Shown here: piece after piece, positions 36,839-49,800 of the stretch
Numbering within the stretch: position 1 is the stretch's first letter
Layout: the number at the start of each line of letters is the position of its first letter
Assembly: GCA_018296165.2 (NCBI GenBank)
Contig: JACKQL020000013.1
Coordinates: forward strand, 992,001 to 1,056,000
Direction: 5' to 3'
Origin: Termitomyces sp. T153
Taxonomy: Eukaryota > Basidiomycota > Agaricomycetes > Agaricales > Lyophyllaceae
DNA length: 64,000 nt
The notes under the pieces: generated by a model
What the model was told of the DNA's origin: nothing
Databases searched by the model: none
Seen by the model: only the letters and a program-made list of their open reading frames with translations
Made by a program: the position numbers and the translations under genes

Positions 36839-39800
36839 ATAATAGATGATTAGTATATGTTCTACCAATTATCTTGTTCACATAAACTCACCTCCTCTTA
36901 TAACATCTGTAACATGCAGAGGAAACTATCTTTATGGATGATTGTCGTTTGAGTGCAGCATGATCCTCCAGCGAATTCAAGGATGATCAAAGTACTATGT
37001 TACTATGATCGATATATAAAATAACAGCTATGGACACACCAGCAAGGGTGTTTATCTATGCCTCAAAATGAACCACCCAAATATCAAAGAATTTGAATCT
37101 TGTGGCGACTAACGTGACGTAGTAAGAATAAGTAACGGGTAACAAAACTAGGCATTGCTTGGTCAGCGGATTCCTACCTTTCTCCATTTCCCATGATCCA
37201 TGTATGTTCTGCCTCGATTTAATCCCCTGTCCATCCCTCTGCATCAGTGCCGTTACAAGGCGCACACAGCAGCGTGACGAGGATGGAAGCTCCCATAACC
37301 CAAAATGGGGAAGCTCGAAATGGTAAGGCACAAATTAACTTGAAAAGGTCGGCAGGTTAAGTATATAGATTGGAGAAATGAGTATCCTTATAAATTACAG
37401 TGTCAGGGGTGCAACTTTTGTGCTAGAGAATCATTCTAAGGTTTGGGCTTCACATGTTACCAAGCCTTCAACCTTGTACAACCCGGGAAAAAGTGGTGGA
37501 AAGTGAAAGGTGGCTCATCCAAATTCCGAAACTTTGATTTATCACATTCACATCAATGTAGATTGATAAGCTCACCAGCTACAGTCCCGAGCAATCCCTC
37601 CACCTCCAGAGTCTGTCTACGATTTCTACGATTTCGGGTGTCAAGCAGATATAACTAACAGGTGATCGAATCCAAGTTCTCAGATTGCAAGGTAGAAATG
37701 TAAATAAGTCACGACAAACACTGGCAGCGCACCATCTAGCCTACGTCGGACACTGCACAAGTTTGCGTACTAGCCGCACGATATGCCAATTACTTCTGCG
37801 TCCTTGCAGGAGCCGTTTCCATAGTCAACCGATGACCGTTGCCTGCCAGTCCGTATGTAGCAAGTTATGTAGTGTGGCGTGACGGGTTCGGGCACAACGG
37901 TTATCATACCACTCAGCAAACAGCTCAATATTACTACACATTGGATAATGAGAAAAAGAGTTTTTCTGAGGGATGTCACTAAACCTATACTCGAACTCTG
38001 CAACCCAGGTGTCTGCTTGGATGTGTCTCTTTCCAATTTCGTACAATGTGATTATCCCATTCCAAACTCATACCACGCGAATGTCGGAATTCAAGAATAA
38101 TCTGCCGCCTGAGATGATGTAGACCGCTAGCGTCACAGGCACACGATAAAAATCTTTTTGAACGCATCCAAACGTTGCCAATGTGAGAAGCCATCTATTG
38201 GAAGAGTGCGCCTGCAAATGTGCGAGAATATATGAGTTCGAGTAAGATACGTAGATTGATAGAGAGAAAGTCACTGTCGTTCAAGCTCACTGTATGACGC
38301 CAAAATGGCGCTCACCTGACCCTGGAGGGCAACGCACACTGTTACCAGTAACCTTATCGATTATCACAGCGCAATTACTACTCGCGCTTAAAGTCCAAGA
38401 TAGAAACAGGTTTAGGCTCTGTAAGTAAATATGCTGTAGTGATGCGTTGCTGACACGTCTCGGATTCCGAGCAAAAATGAACTGTCCTAATAACTTGAAG
38501 CTTTTCAAAGTCCGGCGAGCTAATCCCCTTTCTACACTGCTGTGGAAATCAGTCAGCTCGAAGGTGGCCGAACAGTGGTATTATGAGATGGTATTTGTGG
38601 AGGCAGACAGTGGGAACTATCTACAAGTTAAATATCAATTCGATGGAAGTGAAGTCGCGGCCACGGTGGGGAAAACTTGATGTAGAGAAATACGTGAGTT
38701 CAAAGGGACCGAGTAAAAGGATATGATCGTAACTGATTGTTTTCCACATGAGAATAAAAATATAACCCGTAAAAAGAGCAATGAGAATTCCGGGTTCCTC
38801 TCGACGAAGTTCTTCATGAGGGATTTTGTGATCAAGAATTGAATAAATGGGCACGGGATTTCGTTTGGTATGGCCAGTCTGTCGCCTGTACGATCTGATT
38901 GCCACTGGCCAACTCAGACTTGGACATATGACACTTGTCATTAACTCTTTTTTGAGTTGTGCTGGGAGTCAGAGTTGTGATGACTATTAACATGAGCATT
39001 TGTGATCTTGCTTCACCTCCTCAAAGGCGGTATAGATACGTTCATCAGATGATGGCAACTTTCGACTTGGATAGAGATGGAAGCATGATACTTAGGTGTG
39101 AGATACTGCTCGAAATTTGACTCAAGTTCCAGGTGGGGCTTCAGGAGTCAACCATATGATAATGGCTGGCCATGACAGCAACTGAGGATGAAGTAAGAAG
39201 CTCATGAAATTCATGATGGTAATCGGAACAACTTGCCAAAAAGCTATTCCCATGCCCTGTCGAGGCGCCTTCTTACCAGCCGTATCCATTACTCTGGTTA
39301 TGACAAGATTTTTCATTGAATATACTACGAAAGAGGATAAGTAAAGTACTGAACCATCGCAAGGCAGGGGAAAGAATGCTTAACAAAGATCTCCAATATT
39401 TACACAAGTGCCAAGAGTTGTCGATACATCCCCACACATATAGTAGGTGAGATATATCACCATCCTACAGTGAGCATATGAAAAGAGCGTCTACGAGTTC
39501 GTGGAAACATCGACCAGATTGAACGTTCCCAGAAGCATGGAACTGAGACTTGTCCGGAGCTCTGAAAAGAAAAACAGAACAGCAGGACGTAATACACACA
39601 GCATCGGCACGAAAGATCCGGCATAAAGAGATTTTTTAAATGCTGAATGAGAAGCTGCGGCGAGCCAAAGGAAAAATGTTTCATTTATCCGAAACGCCGA
39701 GTTTGGATCGAAGCACAGCCCCGAGGCCCATTCCGTGAAGATTCGTCAGTATGAATGTTCTAGAAGCATCGTAGCCGGAAGCGAAGCTCCACAAGCACCG

Positions 39801-40194
39801 GGAAGATGTCTCAAAGTATTAGTGTCGGAAGGTACCGAAGTTGAACATATTGTGGGTACAATTAACTTGAAGTGGGGCCTCATTAGCCGTACTTTGTAGC
39901 TAGTAAGTATTATTGCATCTCATAGCTAATCGTCAACACGGAGCAGGCTGGCAAAGATTTACGACAAAAGGAGGTACTTGACCTGGTAAAAAATTTGATG
40001 AGACTTGATGGACAGTCAGGCGAGTATGTAATCGTTAAGTGATTCAATTCAGTCTGGTCCTAGTCATTGGACCGGACAACCGCTGCTTGGAAAATACCGA
40101 GACAAAAATTTTAGGGCTGTACACCGTAATGCCGTCGAAAATCTAGGTGGATCTTCACGGCACAGTTACGAACGACTGAGCGCTGCACTGAGCC

Positions 40195-40690
40195 GTAAAG
40201 TACGGCCGTATGTATGATACAGATTATTCCTGAAGACAGCCGCCTATGAGTACTAGTTTCATGATATGTCCTTACCTGTTTTCCTGTCCATCCGTGACAA
40301 GTGAAAAAAATATCACATGGACAAAGTGTGACACATACATCACACTTTTGTGGTCGCGCATCGACATCAATGTGTGTGGTCGGATTTGTGAGAGATCTGG
40401 CGCAAATCCGCTGCTTCCCAAGATGCTCTCCATAGTATTCAAACTCCGATTAACACCTGTAGATTCAGTATTCAATACCAGTCAATAACCCAGGTATGTG
40501 ACTCTATTTCACTGCTTGATACGTCCTATCTCTGGACAAGGTAGTGTGCTGTCAAATGTTCTCTCGTCATTTAAAACTTATGGTTGGTAGTAGATGACCG
40601 TTTCCGGCCGTCAACTCCTGCCGTGCTGTCGAAGGCTTGGGATCTTTCCATACGGCACAGTTCGCGGCTGCCATAACCTTTTTTCTGCCG
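40195..40690 (+). repeat. Dispersed repeat, copy A
   Basis: Shares ordered blocks with 48820-49240 in the same orientation: TATTCCTGAAGACAGCCGC (40228 and 48841), G(A)GAGATC followed by CGCA (about 40390 and 48896), CTCTGGACAAGG (about 40531 and 49093), GTAGATGACC near 40591 and 49157, and GGCTTGGGAT near 40635 and 49186. Flanks are rich in GCCGT/ACGGC boxes. A second partial block (GTCGAA..., then ACGGCACAGTT) recurs inside copy A at about 40133-40170 and 40628-40663. No protein is encoded, so a non-autonomous element such as a MITE or solo repeat is likely; ends are not defined. Confidence 0.65.
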
Positions 40691-43342
40691 TGCCCATACG
40701 GGTGGTGCGCCGTAAACTGACGGTGTCACACAATTCCACTGCATGAAAGAGACAGAGACTTTGAAATACGGAACAATCTTGAAGTCTTGGCAAAATAATA
40801 TCAAGAAATAGTTTCTCAGGTAGCTTCAACTCTCAAAATAACCTGACAAAGGTAGTGGCAAAAACACTGGTTTCCAGCTTACCTATGCCCACACCAGCAG
40901 CAGCCCACCTAGCAGTGTAGTTTGTTAGCCCCGGCGGACCAAGGTATTCTTCATTTCTCGAGACGGATCGAACTGCGGCCATCCGAGTCAATTTCATGTG
41001 CGCAGTCCAAGTTCGGGGTGCAGACTCTTGGCAGACTCTAGAGTTGACCCGGTTCTCAAGGGCTCCATTTCATATCTTGCGTCCTTTGATTTCGCTGTTT
41101 TCGTCCACGTACTAGTATCTTGGACCTTCTTGACGATTTGATTGTCCGCGGGGTCACGGCGGCGCCGGCACCTAAGACCCTTGACTAGTATATGAAATTA
41201 AATTCGTTCTTCGCTTCGTTGATGACACCACAATGATAGATTTAAATATCTTTAGTCCACGCCAGTCATCACCATTAAATGAGTTCAATCTCTTACACCT
41301 TTTCCTTGTCCGCAGTCACTACCTGAAACCACTTACTTATTCTACTTGGAAGGAACCTGGTATAATTTCAACAGCGTATATAGACCACAGCTTCCCTTGT
41401 GTCTCGAACTACCCTTTTTTATACAGCACTGGCCGCTGGCATGAGGCCTAAGACGAGGGATATCAGTATCTACAAGAGATTCGCCGCGCTGAATGAAAGC
41501 AGTAGTCACTCCTATCTAATTGCTGTTCTGAGAATCATAGGAAAGGTGAAAATGGCTGTTACGCAAGCAGACTGGATGTGGGCTTTCTAAATTCAGATAG
41601 TGCGGCTGGGATGATAGAGTGAAAACTGCGCATATTTTTCTTGCCAATTTTGGTACTCGGCGAGTATCGATGAGATGCGAATATCAAGCTTGATAAGACA
41701 AAGTTCACGAGTTGAGGTAAACCCTGCAATCCTTTCAAGTAAACTCAGCATTATCGATTGAGGTTATCAAAATGCTCTTAATCGAGATGTGACATAGTTT
41801 CTTCCTAGTGATGATAGATAGAGTTCTTCCAAGGGCAGTATACAAGGTGTAGATTTGAAGTGTTCCATCTAACAATATCGACTTTATGCACGTATTGGGC
41901 CACGTTTCCGGGTATTATCCGACGAAATTAGATAGTCACCCGACCGATCCCAATTGTTATGTGCGAACAGTATAAAAGGATCATCGAATTTACTGTTTGC
42001 ATAGCATTGATCTACTAGGTGTTGCAGTTGCAGTTCAGAGCTATTAGTACTTTGTGATTTTGGAGTACGTATTAATCAGAATGTATAGATGCTTGATGGG
42101 GGCATGCGACACATACCATAGCTCAAGCCATAACTGTTTAGATAAAGGAAATGATTGGATGTAAATTTGATTGGAACTTATCTTTGGATACGTATCTTGC
42201 CGTTGAGCCTCCAAAGGTCTTGTCATAACGAGAACGTGAGGTTACCATGAAGGCTCAGACTTTCCTAGATCGTCTATTTGCCCGAAGAAGCCAACCATCT
42301 CTTGTGCTTAAGAAGACAGTGCAACGAAGCGTGGCAACGTGATGCTGAGGAAGGCTTAAGGTGGTTCTGACAGCAGATTTCGAAGCTGGCAGTCGCTCGC
42401 TTCAAATTTGGAATTCAGTCGCTTCAAATTTACAAAGGTGTACTTTACGCAAGGCGATAGTACCCATGGGAAACAAGTCGACAAATGTATAGAAGGTGAA
42501 ACTATCACAACTGAAGTATGATGGCATATCAGAGTACATCCAATCGTTCAAGGTTATAACTTACCTGTATTGGCGGCTTTGATCGCACTTGATAGAGGTC
42601 AGAGATTGCTGATAACGTACATCATAGGAATATGAAAACACCTGGTCTGGTTTCTGCCATTTTCTTGGGCTTGCCCAGCTTTACTTGGCCAAGTTTTCGA
42701 GATTAATTGAGGGATAAAATAATTAAGTTGGACACGAGGATCAATCGATGAAAGGGGGTCGGGTGATTGTCATATGGCATGACACCATGTGGTATTGTAG
42801 GCGAACACCATGATCAGACTGTGGAGCATTGGAGCGCTAGGGGTCTCTAGTCGTCACAGTGAAGAACAGAGGCATAACAGAATAAATCCACACCCCACTC
42901 ATGTGAAATTTCGGAGCCATTCCAACATAGTGGATGCGCTATTTTCAAATGGGTAATGGGTCAAGTTTGTGAGCACAAGCCTAGGACACAGCGTTTCGTA
43001 GGATAGACGCACCCGTGAATAATACTTTGGGAGCGTCAGGGAGGCTATTGTGTAAAAGCGGACTATGAAGCGTAACATTAGCAAGGGTAACCTCAGCCTC
43101 ATTTCCTCAAGACTCTCGTTTCTTAATTTCCTCCTTCCATGATCGGGACGATGCTGAGGCACGACTCTGAGGGGTGTTCGAACGGATTCCACAACTTTGG
43201 ACATGAAAAGCATTGCGTATGAGGCAGTAGGAAGTACTGAATCGATCCTGAAGGGAATGCTCAATCCTGTGCTGTGGATTTTTCTAGGCTGTGACGACGC
43301 AGTATGTATTTTGCTCGGCACTCATATGGAGACGATCTGAGC

Positions 43343-43379
43343 GTTCGGTAACTTCGAGTCGTTCGGTTCGGTAACTTCG
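43343..43379. repeat. Duplicated 14-mer in the Ca2+-ATPase upstream region
   Basis: GTTCGGTAACTTCG occurs at 43343-43356 and 43366-43379, 130-170 nt before the ATPase start codon. Spacing (23 nt) and position suit a duplicated factor-binding site, but no known site was matched. Confidence 0.6.
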
Positions 43380-43510
43380 GCTGAGACTTAGCGCAGGACT
43401 CGGCCCTTTTACACACCCAATTCCCTTAACGGGACAAGCTGTGTGACGACTCATCGACCTGTTACTTAAACTTGTGCTCGTAATTCGTGTTCAACTTTCA
43501 AAAGTCTGAT

Positions 43511-46500
43511 ATGAACACCTCCCTTCCTCACATTGAGGTATCACTCGACAATGGGAGCATTCATGAAGACTTCTCATCCCAGCCACAAACTTTCCTGCAC
43601 AATAACCTGCTGTCTCCACACACCCCGCGCCCACCATCTTCTACTACTGCTGTAGAGAGTGGTGACGATAGATCTTCGCTCAGCAACCCCCCTCCTTCTC
43701 CAACTCTTTCCGCGCGCTCATCTTTGCACTCAGGACAATCAGTGCGTTTTGTAACCTCAACGGATTTGCGAAACAACGACCCGGAACGCGGATATGGTCA
43801 CTCGCGTCGACCAAGTTCTGCTTCGGGCACTACCATCCCGGACGATCACGACGTTTCCTCACGCGAACATTCAGATATTGGACATGATACTCTTCGTGTC
43901 GAATCTACTACTCCTACTGTGTTCTCCGGATCTAATTTCAGAAAGGGAAACAAGAAAAAAGGAGCAATATCCGAGGCTGACGAACAAACGGCATATCAGC
44001 GGGAGCTCGAGCAAGATAGAAATTTCAACCCTCAACCCTTCTCTTTCAGGCCATTTCAGCTGGCACACCTTGTCAACCCACCGCGTGTCCTTGAAGCAAT
44101 GGGATACTTGGGTGGTACTCAGGCACTTCTTAAGGGTTTGGGAACTGATGGTGAGAAAGGGCTGAGCAAGGAAGCACTTTCTGTCAACTCGGGTGCCCTT
44201 GCGTATCAGGCTGCGAAGGACCAGGAACAGAGGGATAGAGAAAAGGCAGAGAAAAAAAAGAAAAAGAAAGGATGGCAATGGCGGTGGCGGTGGGGAAAAG
44301 GTGCAGGTCAAGGGGCATCACAGCGACACGAGACACAAAGTGCGGAGGAGGAAGAGGAGCAGGAATGGAGGGTAGAGCAGGAGAAGAGGAAAGAGCAAGA
44401 GCACTCGATCCCGATTCCTGAACCGAGTCCTAATGTCCTCAGCGCCTCTGTCGACGAGCGGAGACGCGTATATGGCCCAAACCTTCTACCAACAAGACCG
44501 ACGAAGTCGCTTCTTTTCCTAATGTGGGTAGCACTCAAAGACAAAGTTCTTGTATTGCTCTCTGTTGCCGCTGTCATATCTTTGGCTCTCGGACTTTTTC
44601 AGGATTTTGGTACCCCTCGGCCAGAGGGGGAACCACCAGTCGATTGGGTTGAAGGTGTCGCTATCATGGTCGCTGTTGCTATTGTTGTAAGTCCTATCGT
44701 CCTATCACTGTTCTTTTCTTTTGAATTGCTGAATGTACTTGCGCCACAGGTGATTGTGGGGTCTCTAAATGATTGGCAAAAAGAGCGTCAATTCAAGCAG
44801 CTCAATGACAAGAAAGAAGAGCGTGGTATTAAGGTCATTCGTGACGGAGTTGAATGCTTTATAGATTCTAAAGTTTGTGATCTTTCGTCGAGGAACTCAG
44901 TTATAATGTATGTTTCTCTCCAGGAAGTCGTAGTCGGCGACATTGCCCTTCTTGAACCGGGCGAAGTAGTCCCTTGTGATGGTGTTTTTCTTTACGGCCA
45001 ACATGTTCGATGTGACGAGGCAGGTGCCACTGGAGAATCTGATGCAATGCGCAAGTTGAGTTATGAAGAGTGTATGGAGTTCATCAAAAGAGGTGTGTCC
45101 TTCCTTTTGGGGTTTCTTCAGACTACTGATCTTATGATTGCTGGACTGTTACTAAGATGGTCAATTACCACCCCATACCGACTGTTTTATTGTCTCAGGT
45201 AGTAAAGTCCTCGAAGGGGTTGGACGATACGTCATAATAGCTGTGGGAACAAAATCATTTCACGGGCGAATAATGACAGGTTAACAGCATTATATATGTC
45301 TTCTGACGATCACATTCTGATCTGATGTTTGTTTTTTTAGCTCTTCAGTCTGATTCAGAAAGCACTCCATTGCAATTAAAGCTCAATGCACTGGCGGAAC
45401 TGATCGCAAAATTTGGCTCGATTGCTGGAGGAATCCTGTTCGCCGCACTATTGATTCGTTTCTTTGTTCAACTCGGTCAAAATAATCCGGTTCGTACGGC
45501 GAGCGAGAAAGGCATTGCATTTGTCAACATTCTGATCATATCTGTCACTCTCGTCGTCGTTGCTGTCCCTGAGGGTATGTATCCGAAACTCCCTCAATTC
45601 GTCAATTAGTTTGATCTCAATATTTTATTATACTTCCAGGCCTTCCCCTGGCTGTAACGCTAGCTCTGGCCTTCGCTACGAAACGAATGACATATGAAAA
45701 CCTTCTAGTTCGTATCCTTGGATCTTGTGAAATTATGGCAAATGCCTCGGTTGTATGCACGGATAAGACGGGGACGCTTACTCAGAACTTAATGACGGTC
45801 GTAGCGGGATCTATTGGTCATGCCAAATTCGTTAGAAATCTCCACGAAAACTCGGCGCGGCACAACGCTCATGGCAAGGACGACAAGGACTCTGATATAC
45901 CGCCGGAAATTGCTGGCGAGCGGAAGAATCGTGATGACTTCTCCATCGATCAAGCCGAGCTTAATAATGTTCTACCTCCTGCACTCCGTGAGCTTTTTAA
46001 TGAAGCTATTGCGGTCAATTCTACGGCATTCGAGGATCATGACACGAAGACTGGTCAATTGATGTTCGTTGGGAGCAAGACGGAGACAGCTCTTCTGCAG
46101 TTCGCGAAAGAACTTGGTTGGAGAGCATTCAGGGAAACGCGAGAGGCAGCGCACGTTGTCCAGATGATTCCATTCTCAAGCCAGCGCAAGGCGATGTGTG
46201 TCGTCGTCAAGCTGCCTGACAACGCGGGGTACCGAGCCTACTTGAAAGGTGCATCAGAACTCTTGTCAAAGTCTTGCACCAAGCATGTTGTTGTGCGTCC
46301 GCCTGCGTCAGAAAAAGGTTGGGAAGGACAGGATCGTATTGAAGTGAAGGCTATCGACGGGCACGAGGCGGAAAATATCAATCGTACTATTATCTTTTAT
46401 GCCAACCAGACACTCAGGACAATCGCGTTGTGCTACAGAGATTTCGAGCAGTGGCCTCCTAAGGGCATGGAGCACAATGAGGAAAACGAGGTGAGTACTT

Positions 46501-48264
46501 TAGCTTCAATCGATCCATTATCTGATCAAGTACCCCCACACAGGTTGAGTTCTTAGACTTGGCTCAGGATTTGACACTCATCGGCATCACTGGTATCGAG
46601 GACCCACTCCGCCAAGGCGTCCGTGAGGCGGTGGCAAAATGTCACCACGCTGGCGTCACTGTCAAGATGTGTACCGGTGACAACGTCCTCACGGCTCGCT
46701 CGATCGCCCTTCAGTGTGGTATATTCACGCCTGGCGGAATCATTATGGAGGGCCCACATTTTAGGAGGCTTACCAAGGCAGACCGCATCGAAATTGTGCC
46801 GAGGCTGCAAGTGTTAGCACGGTCTTCACCTGAAGATAAGGAAGTTCTCGTCAAAACTCTTAAAAGTCTTGGTGAAATTGTCGGTGTTACTGGTGATGGC
46901 ACGAACGATGGGCCTGCCTTGAAGGAAGCCAATGTCGGCTTTTCTATGGGTATAGCTGGTACGGAAGTTGCAAAGGAAGCATCCGATATCATTCTTATGG
47001 ATGATAATTTCGCTTCGATCGTCAAGGCTATTATGTGGGGCCGTTGCGTCAACGACGCCGTACGCAAGTTTTTACAATTTCAGCTCTCAACGAACGTCAC
47101 AGCAGTTGTTATCACTTTTGTGTCGGCGGTGGCGAGCACCGAGGAAGCATCAGTTCTCACGGCCGTTCAGTTACTTTGGATCAACATTATCATGGACACC
47201 TTTGCCGCTTTGGCTCTTGCCACTGACCCTGCTTCAGAATCACTCCTTGATAGGCACCCAGACAAGAAGACGACACCTCTCTTCACGACCGACATGTACA
47301 AGCAAATATTTATTCAGTCTATTTATCAGATCATAGTCATCTTGATCTTCCACTTCCTGGGACTGAGGATCTTGGGTCTCAAGCTTACTGGCAACAGTCA
47401 GGACGATAAACATACAAATCTGATCGTTCAAACACTCGTTTTCAACGCTTTCGTCTTCGCCCAGATCTTCAACTCGTTGAACTGTAGGCGGCTAGACAGG
47501 AGACTCAATGTCTGCGAAGGTATCTTCAAGAACAGATATTTCTTGGGTATCACGTTTATCGGCTAGTTCTCTTTCGTTCATGTCATAGAAATTATCTGAC
47601 GCTTCTCAACAGAAATTCTTGTGCAAGTCTTGATTGTTTTTGTCGGCGGTGATGCATTCCAAGTCACAAGGATCGGAGGTCGTGAATGGGGCATATCACT
47701 CGCATTGGGCGTTGTGTCTCTTCCTCTTGGCATGCTGATACGTCTCCTTCCCAACGAACCGTTTGAAAGAGTTTTCAAGAAGGTCGGCTTTCTTGGTAAA
47801 CCCGAAGTCTTGCCCACTGTGAGCGCCGAAGGCGAGGCTTGGAGTAACACTGTGAATATCGTGAGACAAAATCTCGGAACCTTCATGAACATTCGCGGTG
47901 GACGGACGAGATCGTCTTCTATCGTGACGAGAGGAAAACTGGTTGTGAAACGCTCCGACTCCGATGTTAAGTTGCCAAAGCCAACGTAAGTCTTTGTCTT
48001 TTCAGTTTAATCTGTAGATCTTGGTATGACGCAATGCACTCGTTATATAGATCATCGCTCATGGCTATGGTACCTTCACTCGTTGCTGGTGCTGTGGCCG
48101 CTGGCCAGAGGACTGTACAAGGCTCGCTTTCTGATCCTGCATCTCACGACCCTTCAAGATCATCAGCCGCCCTCATGGAAGGCCATCTACGATTTCACCC
48201 AGATACTCCACACGATGATCCTATGTTCAAACGATACGGTGCTGGCAACCAGCATCTTGATTAA
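43511..48264 (+). CDS. P-type Ca2+-transporting ATPase (PMC1/PMCA type)
   Basis: Nine exons: 43511-44686, 44750-44872, 44924-45092, 45199-45279, 45341-45574, 45640-46490, 46544-47561, 47613-47985, 48051-48264 (4239 nt, 1412 aa). A long hydrophilic N-terminus (about 330 aa) has a Lys run and a Glu-rich stretch. Then come the first helices (KDKVLVLLSVAAVISLALGL), the actuator motif GATGES, the M4 Ca2+ motif PEGLPLAVTLA and the phosphorylation site DKTGTLT (Asp near 636), then TGDGTNDGPALK, and the C-terminal helices with VLIVFVGGDAF. It pumps Ca2+ into the vacuole or out of the cell using ATP. The introns after exons 1 and 2 are multiples of three and open, so they read through in frame. The donor after exon 7 is either GC (at 47562, favoured by conservation and a 51-nt length) or GT (at 47547). 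The ATG at 43511 is the first in frame. Confidence 0.95.
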
Positions 48265-49800
48265 ACACTCTTTTCTCTTCTTCATTTCATACGTCGGTAG
48301 GGGAGGAAGCATTCTAAAACCTTAATCAATAACTCTTTTCACAGCCACCCTTTTTCTATATCATAGCTCGTAGCAATGTCTTGCTCTCTTCTCGTCTACA
48401 CTAGACGCACTTTGGCAACTTCTATCATTCATACACGGTCGTTGATTCAGGGGAAATTTGTGCACAATTCACGTCGTAGCTATATTTTTGTCACGCTTCA
48501 ATACTTCGATACACACGGCACGCCACAGTATTTAGTACAGCTCGTTATGAAACAAATAAACAAGAAGCGGATACTTCCTGACATCAACTTAACATTCTGG
48601 AAGTTTTTAAGCGCAATGTCCCATATATTCTGTGGCCCCTCTGTTGTGCGGTTCTACAGAACTTGAGACGGCTGCCGCATTTGAGCGTCGTACCGAGCCG
48701 TAGCACAGAAACAGCTGGGGAAGATAAAGTCGGCTTTACCTGTCCATGACAGCCTCTTCACCCTCATCGCCGTCTGCTGGACCACGCACGTTGCAGAAGT
48801 CAATAAAGATCTCGGAATCACTACAGTGTATGATACAAGCTATTCCTGAAGACAGCCGCTCATGAGTAATAGTATGTGCTTGTGAGCAGGGACACTGAGA
48901 GATCCAGCGCAGATGAGGTTATTAACAGCAATTTACATAACGATAGGCCCCTTTGCTGTATTGGGCTTGAGAATCATATATGACAATATTCAAACTTCGA
49001 TCTCGCAGGAGATTCAATTATACTACCTGACCACTGCAACCGCTCACCAGGGATGTGAGCATATTATTAGAACCACTGGTCAATACAACTTTCTCTGGAC
49101 AAGGTGTTTTGGTGTAACATGTCCTCCATCTTCATCATTCAAAACATCTGTACATGGTAGATGACCATTTACGGCTGCCGTCGACGGCTTGGGATTTTTC
49201 CACACGGGCGCGGTTCAGTTTTACTGCCGTAACTTGAAGCCCTAAAACTTGGCCGAGTCCTACCACGCGGAGTCGCGCTTCCTACACATTTCAGACATAT
49301 CTACGAAGCTCCTATATTGATATATACGCGTTCCATGCGCACAACCTTCAGGATAGTCTTTTGAGCGGTGTCATGCCGGCCGAGAAATTACTAATTCGAA
49401 TTTTTCAAAGTTATAGACTGTTATCGACATGGTGTTCAAGGTACCGCTGAAGCTCGATGGATCATGCGGATCCGGATCCGGATATTTTATTATAGATCAA
49501 ATATACGTGTTCAGGGTGAAGGAAGTGTTTTGGCCCAAGCCTACGCTAACTCGAACAACTTAACTCTAGGTTGCAGTAATCAACCTCAGTATGCAGACAA
49601 TCTACCTGACCAATAAAGCCTGACTGCGATTGATCGATAGGTAGCTGTCAGTGCTCATCCATCATCCCTTGTGCTTCTTGACTAGAGCGCGTTGGGTCAA
49701 GATCACTCGAAACTCCAGCCTAGTTTGACGTAAGATTGGATGATAAGATGATACAACTACTTGTGAGATATACATATCAGGTGAAAATTTGAACTCTACG
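48265..49800. other. Intergenic region with repeat copy B
   Basis: Between the facing 3' ends of the Ca2+-ATPase and the permease. Contains repeat copy B (48820-49240) and a short GGATCCGGATCCGGAT iteration at 49468-49483. No gene seen. Confidence 0.55.
48820..49240 (+). repeat. Dispersed repeat, copy B
   Basis: Direct-orientation relative of 40195-40690, sharing the blocks listed for copy A with many substitutions and indels. Its right end contains the palindrome-like ACGGCTGCCGTCGACGGC (about 49171-49188). No coding capacity. Confidence 0.65.

Larger units (their letters stand above)
36839..43510. other. Gene-poor region, 6.7 kb
   Basis: No frame here has convincing coding or splice structure. 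The longest (minus, 42899-43321, 140 codons) has no recognisable domain. A minus-strand stretch at 39122-39260 encodes a hydrophobic, Trp-rich peptide (LLHPQLLSWPAIIIWL) that could be debris of a membrane-protein gene. One copy of a dispersed repeat lies at about 40195-40690. A short imperfect repeat (CGCTTCAAATTT) sits near 42397-42431. The last 150 nt are the Ca2+-ATPase promoter. Confidence 0.5.

Noticed and set aside
39122..39316. Hydrophobic minus-strand peptide as a membrane-protein gene
   Set aside because: Only one short block, no neighbouring exons with matching character.
42899..43321. 140-codon open frame on the minus strand
   Set aside because: No recognised motif, no splice partners, odd composition, in a gene-poor region; likely chance.
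44308..44577. Open frames opposite the Ca2+-ATPase N-terminus
   Set aside because: Mirror translations of a low-complexity, Lys/Glu-coding region of a strong gene.
49468..49483. GGATCCGGATCCGGAT iteration as a possible binding site
   Set aside because: Too short and simple to assign; no gene starts nearby.
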